Source: Tessaracoccus caeni (GTDB lineage: Bacteria > Actinomycetota > Actinomycetes > Propionibacteriales > Propionibacteriaceae). From it: a DNA stretch of 64,000 nucleotides. The stretch lies in NCBI RefSeq assembly GCF_029211185.1, contig NZ_JARGDO010000001.1:345414-409413 (forward strand), read 5' to 3'. Within the stretch, counting starts at the first letter, position 1. Each line of letters starts with the position of its first letter. This document shows positions 59,379 to 64,000 of this stretch, piece by piece. Position numbers and translations under genes: made by a program. The notes beneath the pieces are model-generated. The model ran no database searches, had not been told where the DNA came from, and was given only the letters and a program-made list of their open reading frames with translations.

Positions 59379-61244
59379 TTAGTGAGTGTCGGCAGGCACG
59401 AGTTCGTAGATGGCGGTGCCCCAGCCGACGGTGTGCGTGGTTTTCGTGACAAGCCCGGCCCGGGCGATCACGGCGTCGAGTTCCTCCGCGGTGCGCAGGC
59501 CCGAGCCGTGCACAGTGAGGGCGAGCAGATCGGCTTCGCCGTCGTGCTCGTCCAGGTCTTCGGTGTCGAACAGGTCTTCGATCAGCAGCACCCGGCCTCC
59601 CGGCAGGAGGTTCTCGGCCGCGCGACGCAGCGCGTGGGCGGCATCGGCGTCCGGCAGGGGCTTGAGGACACGGCTGATGAACACCGCATCGGCGGCCGGG
59701 CTGGGCTCGAAGAGGGACTGCTCCACCACGTTCACCCGCCCGCGCTGGGCCTCGTCAGGGATGGTGTCGGGCAGGTCGCGACGCAGCCAGTCGGCCTGGG
59801 CGGGCAGCGCACAGATCGTCACCTGGAGGTCTGGATGGGCGGCCACGAACTCCTGGCTCAGGATGCTCGCGCCAGCAGAATGGAGAACCAGCTGCTGAAC
59901 TCCGGCGAGCAGATCGGACTCGGCGATCGAGACGGCCAGCGCGGATTGGAACCCCGCCAGGCGGTCCAGGTAGCGATCCTCGTACTCCTGCTCGGCGCGC
60001 ACCTCGGCGAACGTCTGCCCGGTCACCGACTGGTAGGAGGCGCGTCCGGTGCGGATCGACTCGGTGAGCCCGAAGATGCCCAGCGTCTCGCGGCCCAGCA
60101 CGCCGGCGGGATGCAGGGAGTCGACCGTGAAGTCGTTGGTCAGCACCTCGCCCAGTGCGCTTAAGCGGTAGCGTCCGGGCTCGGCCTCAGTGACCAGGCT
60201 CAGCGTGTGGAGGTAGCGCAGCAGCTTTCCGAGCGCCCGTTCGTCGGCCCCAGCCTTGGCGGCAAGCTCCGCCACGGTAGTCACCCCGCGCGAGATCAGG
60301 TCGGGAATCCCGAGCTCGACGGCGGTGCGGATCGCGACCGGAGGGATCAACTCGGTGAGGTCGTGGATCTGCTGGAACGGGGTCTTGTACTTCTCCGGGT
60401 CGGGCATGGCTGCGTCCTCCTCGGAGAGGATGACCTCGCCGCGGCGCCAGTACCCGGTGAACTCGATGTCGGGCTTCGGCATGCCGCGCTCCTCGACCAG
60501 GTGGCGACGCAGGTCGCGCACGGCGGTGCGCTCCCCTGCCACCCACGCGAAGGGCCGCCCCTCCCACCAATCGGTGTACTTCACGGCGTCCACCAGCAGC
60601 GTGACCGTGCCCGCCTCGGCACCGTGACGCACGAGCCAGGTCACCTCGACGCCGGGAAGCTCGCGCAGCCGCTGCCGGTGATCGTCCTCGGCGACCTCGA
60701 TGAACACCTGCGCTCGGGCGTCGGCAGGAAGCTCGTCGAGCAGACGGCCGATCGCCGGGAGCGCGGTGTCGTCGCCGGCGACAAGGAACCAGTCGACGTC
60801 CGTCGGGAACGACTTGGAGCTGCTGGGACCGCTGAAGTAGGCGCGGTCGCCAGGCTGTGCGCGGTACGCCCACGTGGTCCCGGTGCCCACGCCGTGCTTG
60901 ACGAAGTCCACGTCCAACTCACCGGCAGCCGGATCCCAGCGGCGCACCGTGTAGTCCCTCGACAACGGACGGCGATCTTTGGGGGCAATCAGCTTGACCG
61001 CCCCCTGCTCCGGAAGCACCGGCTCGCTCTCCCCCGGATAGGGGAAGTACAGCGAGAGGTCGTCGTCGAACCCCGGCGAATCGAAGGCGGGCTGCGGGAA
61101 CCCGTTGGCCGAAGTGAACGCACGCAGTTGCTCGCCAGCCAGCGTGACCCGGCGCATCCCAGGGGTCAGATCAATGACCCGGACCACCTCGGCCTCCCGC
61201 AACGTCAGGGGATGCACGGTGAGCCGGCGGGAAGTCTTCGGCAT
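59379..61244 (-). CDS. Siderophore-interacting protein fused to a methyltransferase-like domain
   Basis: 621 residues in two parts. Residues 1 to about 285 are an FAD-dependent siderophore-interacting protein (ferric-siderophore reductase): RDYTVRRWD for FAD, FLVAGDDTALPAIGRLLDEL, FAWVAGERTAVRDLRRHLV and FTGYWRRGE. Residues 290-621 look like a plant-type O-methyltransferase: a winged-helix part (RTAVELGIPDLI, YRLSALGEVLTNDF) and a SAM-fold part (ENLLPGGRVLLIEDLF). The SAM glycine loop is replaced by VLHSAGASILSQEF and the usual catalytic LHDW by LKPLPD, so the second domain may not be an active methyltransferase. It is first in the uptake operon, behind the iron box. Confidence 0.85.
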   Translation of the reverse strand: MPKTSRRLTVHPLTLREAEVVRVIDLTPGMRRVTLAGEQLRAFTSANGFPQPAFDSPGFDDDLSLYFPYPGESEPVLPEQGAVKLIAPKDRRPLSRDYTVRRWDPAAGELDVDFVKHGVGTGTTWAYRAQPGDRAYFSGPSSSKSFPTDVDWFLVAGDDTALPAIGRLLDELPADARAQVFIEVAEDDHRQRLRELPGVEVTWLVRHGAEAGTVTLLVDAVKYTDWWEGRPFAWVAGERTAVRDLRRHLVEERGMPKPDIEFTGYWRRGEVILSEEDAAMPDPEKYKTPFQQIHDLTELIPPVAIRTAVELGIPDLISRGVTTVAELAAKAGADERALGKLLRYLHTLSLVTEAEPGRYRLSALGEVLTNDFTVDSLHPAGVLGRETLGIFGLTESIRTGRASYQSVTGQTFAEVRAEQEYEDRYLDRLAGFQSALAVSIAESDLLAGVQQLVLHSAGASILSQEFVAAHPDLQVTICALPAQADWLRRDLPDTIPDEAQRGRVNVVEQSLFEPSPAADAVFISRVLKPLPDADAAHALRRAAENLLPGGRVLLIEDLFDTEDLDEHDGEADLLALTVHGSGLRTAEELDAVIARAGLVTKTTHTVGWGTAIYELVPADTH

Positions 61245-61317
61245 GGTGAAGGCGAGCCTTTCTGATCTACGTCGGGCGTGGGCCGCGCCCCACCGTCAGC
61301 GGAGCGCCCTGCTAACC

Positions 61318-61336
61318 TTAGGTAACCCTTACCTCA
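61318..61336. promoter_or_regulatory. DtxR/IdeR-like iron box
   Basis: TTAGGTAACCCTTACCTCA is a 19-bp imperfect palindrome close to the known DtxR/IdeR consensus (TTAGGTTAGSCTAACCTAA). It sits between the divergent SIP and AraC genes, next to a second half-site CTAACC at 61312-61317, and would cover promoter elements of the SIP operon. It predicts repression when iron is plentiful. Confidence 0.75.
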
Positions 61337-61357
61337 AATGGTGTGCGAAAACTGCCG

Positions 61358-61363
61358 TATAGT
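61358..61363 (+). promoter_or_regulatory. -10 element of the AraC-type regulator gene
   Basis: TATAGT, 9 bases before ATG 61373, gives a message with no or a very short leader. The iron box lies 21 bp upstream, near the -35 region, so iron could control both directions. Confidence 0.45.
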
Positions 61364-61372
61364 TAGGGAACG

Positions 61373-62968
61373 ATGCTTTCGAACCACTTCCTCCCGGGCA
61401 CCGGCACGCCACCACCCATTCCAGGGGCACGCTCGGTATGGGATGGGTATCGACGCCGCGCGATGGTGTATTGGGTGCGCACCGGCGCCGCCCATGTGCG
61501 CCTCGACGATGCTGGGGCATTTCGCCTCACCGCTGGTGAGGGCATCTGGATTCCCGCAGACGGCTGGACTCATCGCGAGATCGTCACCGAGCCAGGTACC
61601 GTCGCATTCCCACTGGCGTCCCCGCTCGCTCCGGTATCGGGTGCCGAGCCGATGGCGTTCGACGTTCCCGACGCTTGGCAGGACTGGTTGATCCAGCACT
61701 TCAACCTCATGGTGACGCCTCTCCGGGACACCGGCTACTCCCAAGATCGGCTCCTTGCCCTCCTTCGTGGTGCTGGTACACGACCGCCGGGGGCACCGCA
61801 TCGCGGAAGCCCCCCGGCTTCCGTACTCGAGCCGCCGTCGATGCCGAAAACCGGTGGCGCGAGAGCTGCGGCCGAGGAACTGCTCCGCGACCCGGCACTC
61901 GACCTCACCGTCGACGAGTGGGCGGCGCGGGTGCTATCCAGCCCTCGCACGCTGCGCCGCACCTTCCTCGCCGACACCGGCCTCACCTTCGAGCAGTGGC
62001 GGCAGCGTTGCCGGCTGAGCGCGGCCGTGGAGTTCCTGGTGGCGGGCTACGGCGTAGACCAGGTGGCCGCGCGAGTGGGCTTCGCCAGCCGCAACGGCTT
62101 CACTCGCGCATTCAAACAGCAGTTCGGCGCAACCCCGCACGAGTTCAGCCGCGAGCTACCTGCCCACCCGACTGTCGGCGGGCCATCGCAACGCGTGCTG
62201 GCCGCACGTCAGGCCGACAGCCTGCTGCAACTGGTGCGGTGGCGTGACACGCCGATCGTCGCACCGGAGACGATCCCACCCACCCGCACGGCGCCGCACA
62301 CCAACGACGTGCACGTGCTCAGCTGGGTGTATCGCGGCAGCGGCTACCTGGATATCGGCGATCGGCGCCTTGAGCGTCGGCAAGGCGTCGCCACCTGGAT
62401 CCCGGCCGGCGTCGAACACGTCACCGGCCTTCACCAAGGGTCCATCTCACTGCCCATCGGAACCGTCGGAACCGACGCTCTACAGCTGACTGAGCCGCTC
62501 CAGGCGAGCTTCTCCCGAGCCTGGGACGACTACCTCATGTTCTGCGCCATCAGCGCTCGGTCACGGCTGCGGTCGGACGACTACGACCCCACCCACATCC
62601 TTGGCCTGTTCGAAGAGCAACTCGCGACGCAGCGCGCGTTGACGGTGCCGATGCCCACCGACCCCCGCGCGAGGGAAGCGGCCACGCAGTACCTACGCCA
62701 CATCGGCACGTCATGGGGATCAGACGCGTTCGACGTACCGGCCCCCGTGCATCGAGTCTTTCGTGAGCAGACCGGCATGACTTTCTCCCGCTGGTCCTAC
62801 GCCGCCCGGATGCGGATGGCCCGAGACCTGCTGGCCGGAGGCGCAAAACCGAGCGCCGTCGCCCGCCGAGTGGGCTACGCCCACCTCCCGACGTTCAGCA
62901 CCGCGTTCTCCCGCTTCCATGGCCTCTCGCCCCGCGAGTACCAGGAGCACCACCTGGTCGAGAGCTGA
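61373..62968 (+). CDS. AraC-family regulator with internal duplication
   Basis: 531 residues built as cupin-HTH-cupin-HTH. Cupin 1 (about 25-100: VYWVRTGAAHVRLDDAGAF, GEGIWIPADGWTH) and HTH 1 (about 162-261: VDQVAARVGFASRNGFTRAF) are repeated as cupin 2 (about 308-375: LSWVYRGSGYLDIGDRRL, GVATWIPAGVEHV) and HTH 2 (about 436-528: PSAVARRVGYAHLPTFSTAF). The first helix-turn-helix of HTH 2 is poorly conserved. Usual family members have about 280-300 residues, so this is a doubled protein. It is divergent from the siderophore uptake operon, which it most likely controls, perhaps with the siderophore as ligand. Confidence 0.87.
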   Translation: MLSNHFLPGTGTPPPIPGARSVWDGYRRRAMVYWVRTGAAHVRLDDAGAFRLTAGEGIWIPADGWTHREIVTEPGTVAFPLASPLAPVSGAEPMAFDVPDAWQDWLIQHFNLMVTPLRDTGYSQDRLLALLRGAGTRPPGAPHRGSPPASVLEPPSMPKTGGARAAAEELLRDPALDLTVDEWAARVLSSPRTLRRTFLADTGLTFEQWRQRCRLSAAVEFLVAGYGVDQVAARVGFASRNGFTRAFKQQFGATPHEFSRELPAHPTVGGPSQRVLAARQADSLLQLVRWRDTPIVAPETIPPTRTAPHTNDVHVLSWVYRGSGYLDIGDRRLERRQGVATWIPAGVEHVTGLHQGSISLPIGTVGTDALQLTEPLQASFSRAWDDYLMFCAISARSRLRSDDYDPTHILGLFEEQLATQRALTVPMPTDPRAREAATQYLRHIGTSWGSDAFDVPAPVHRVFREQTGMTFSRWSYAARMRMARDLLAGGAKPSAVARRVGYAHLPTFSTAFSRFHGLSPREYQEHHLVES

Positions 62969-63055
62969 GCAGAGGGTCAAGGCGGAAGACCTCCGACCGC
63001 CCCAGAATCGGACCGGCTGGGTCGATGTCCGCTGTCGTTGGCCCAGTTTCGATGA

Positions 63056-64000
63056 TCACCCAGCCTTCCGAGCCTCGCGGATGAGCAACCAGATCAGATA
63101 CAGCCCGCCGAGGCAGACCGTCACGAGGCCCACTGGCACTGCGCGATAGAGCTGCGCAATCACTCGGGACAGAAAATGGGCACCGCTCAGGAGCGCGGCT
63201 CCCATGCAACCCGCTGATATGACAGATACCCCCGGCGTGCGAGTGATCCTGCGCGCGAGTTGTGGAGCGGCGAGGGCGACGAACCCGATCGGCCCGGCAG
63301 CAGCAGTCACCAACGCCGTGCTTGCCACGCCGGTCACGAGCAAGGCGAGCCGGCAACGGCCAGCATGTACGCCTTGCGCGAGCGCGGCGTCGTCACCAAG
63401 CTCTAGCTGCCGTAGCTCGGGCGAGAGGAACCCTGCCACGGCGAGGACGACAAGCCCGATGATCAGCGACGGGACGAGGCTTTCCCAGGAGACGCGTGAG
63501 AGTGATCCCGCACCCCAGAACCCGACGGCCATCGCATCTTCGATATCGGCTCGGGTGATCAGATAGGAGTTCAGCGAGCCGAGCGCGGCGGAGACTCCGA
63601 TACCCACGACGATGAGCCGAAATCCTTGCACTCCGCGCCGATAGGCGAGGACGTAGACCAAGAAGGCAGTCAGGAGTCCCCCGGCGATCGCCGCAGAAGC
63701 AATCGACCAGTACCCGGTTGACCCGACCAAGACGATGGTGACCACGACGGCGGTGTACGAGCCGGCGTCGAAGCCGATCACATCAGGCGATCCCAAGGGA
63801 TTGCGGGTGAGCGACTGGAAGATCGCTCCGCCCACCCCCAGCAGTGCGCCGAAACAGACAGCGGCAACAGCGGACGGAAGGCGCCACTCGACGACGACCA
63901 TCCAGTGGCGGTCATCCCCCTGCCCGAGGAGAGTCCCGATCACCTCTCCCGGAGACATCGGGTACTCCCCGATGCCGATCGCCAGCACCGCAAGCACGAC
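63056..64000 (-). CDS. FecCD-type siderophore permease (5' end outside window)
   Basis: Third siderophore permease, about 314 visible residues with stretches WRLPSAVAAVCFGALLGVGG, RNPLGSPDVIGFDAGS and GPIGFVALAAPQLARRI. The start lies beyond the right edge, since the frame continues to the last base. It resembles the permease at 55459 more than that at 57269. It probably belongs to a second importer operon reading in from the right, and is convergent with the AraC-type gene. Confidence 0.9.
   Translation of the reverse strand, partial: VVLAVLAIGIGEYPMSPGEVIGTLLGQGDDRHWMVVVEWRLPSAVAAVCFGALLGVGGAIFQSLTRNPLGSPDVIGFDAGSYTAVVVTIVLVGSTGYWSIASAAIAGGLLTAFLVYVLAYRRGVQGFRLIVVGIGVSAALGSLNSYLITRADIEDAMAVGFWGAGSLSRVSWESLVPSLIIGLVVLAVAGFLSPELRQLELGDDAALAQGVHAGRCRLALLVTGVASTALVTAAAGPIGFVALAAPQLARRITRTPGVSVISAGCMGAALLSGAHFLSRVIAQLYRAVPVGLVTVCLGGLYLIWLLIREARKAG

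Noticed and set aside
61755-62018. Possible frameshift in the AraC-type gene
   Set aside because: An alternative frame looks briefly protein-like, but the annotated frame runs through both HTH domains without a break and keeps family residues on each side.

Overview
The window is high-GC DNA with dense, often overlapping genes, actinobacterial protein architectures (NuoH and NuoJ tails, SigE-family sigma factors, menaquinone instead of ubiquinone) and several apparent leaderless starts. It is most likely chromosome of an actinomycete near the Propionibacteriaceae; that placement is inference from gene content, not a database match. No tRNA, rRNA, CRISPR, transposase or phage gene was seen.

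Region 1 (1-17612, all minus) is one long respiratory operon: a menJ-type geranylgeranyl reductase, the complete 14-gene complex I set nuoA-N with mostly 4-bp overlaps, and a polyprenyl diphosphate synthase cut by the window edge. It couples the proton-pumping NADH dehydrogenase to making and saturating the menaquinone tail. Region 2 (17815-30906) holds the rest of menaquinone synthesis in three blocks: menF, menG (followed by a TM0106-type Fe-S nuclease) and menE-A-C-D. A two-gene ABC system and a secreted alkaline phosphatase lie between them. menB is not in the window.

Region 3 (30941-36006) has a small membrane protein, a nucleotidyltransferase/galactokinase-like pair that probably activates a sugar, a CDF metal exporter and a patatin-like lipase. 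Region 4 (36138-42210) is a duplicated signalling cassette: two SigE-family sigma factors, each overlapping a single-pass membrane protein, flanking two paralogous lipoproteins. Region 5 (42557-49879) is a carbohydrate locus: a GH13 enzyme, a GH32 fructosidase, a binding protein with two permeases, and a LacI regulator.

Region 6 (49898-64000) is for iron-siderophore uptake: an AraC regulator with an internal duplication, a siderophore-interacting protein fused to a methyltransferase-like domain, a binding lipoprotein, FecCD permeases, an ATPase, a Fes-like esterase and a strongly asymmetric pair of ABC transporter half-subunits. An opposing MntA/HepT toxin-antitoxin pair sits between the two permease genes. 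A DtxR/IdeR-like iron box lies between the regulator and the uptake operon. No siderophore synthesis gene is present.

The least explained items are a family of hairpin repeats of about 37-64 bp at gene ends (two of which supply the stop codon), a shared GTCGGW-N9-TANNNT-N6/7-ATG layout at four apparently leaderless genes, a candidate structured RNA at 45373-45526, the sigma/lipoprotein cassette, and the asymmetric transporter.
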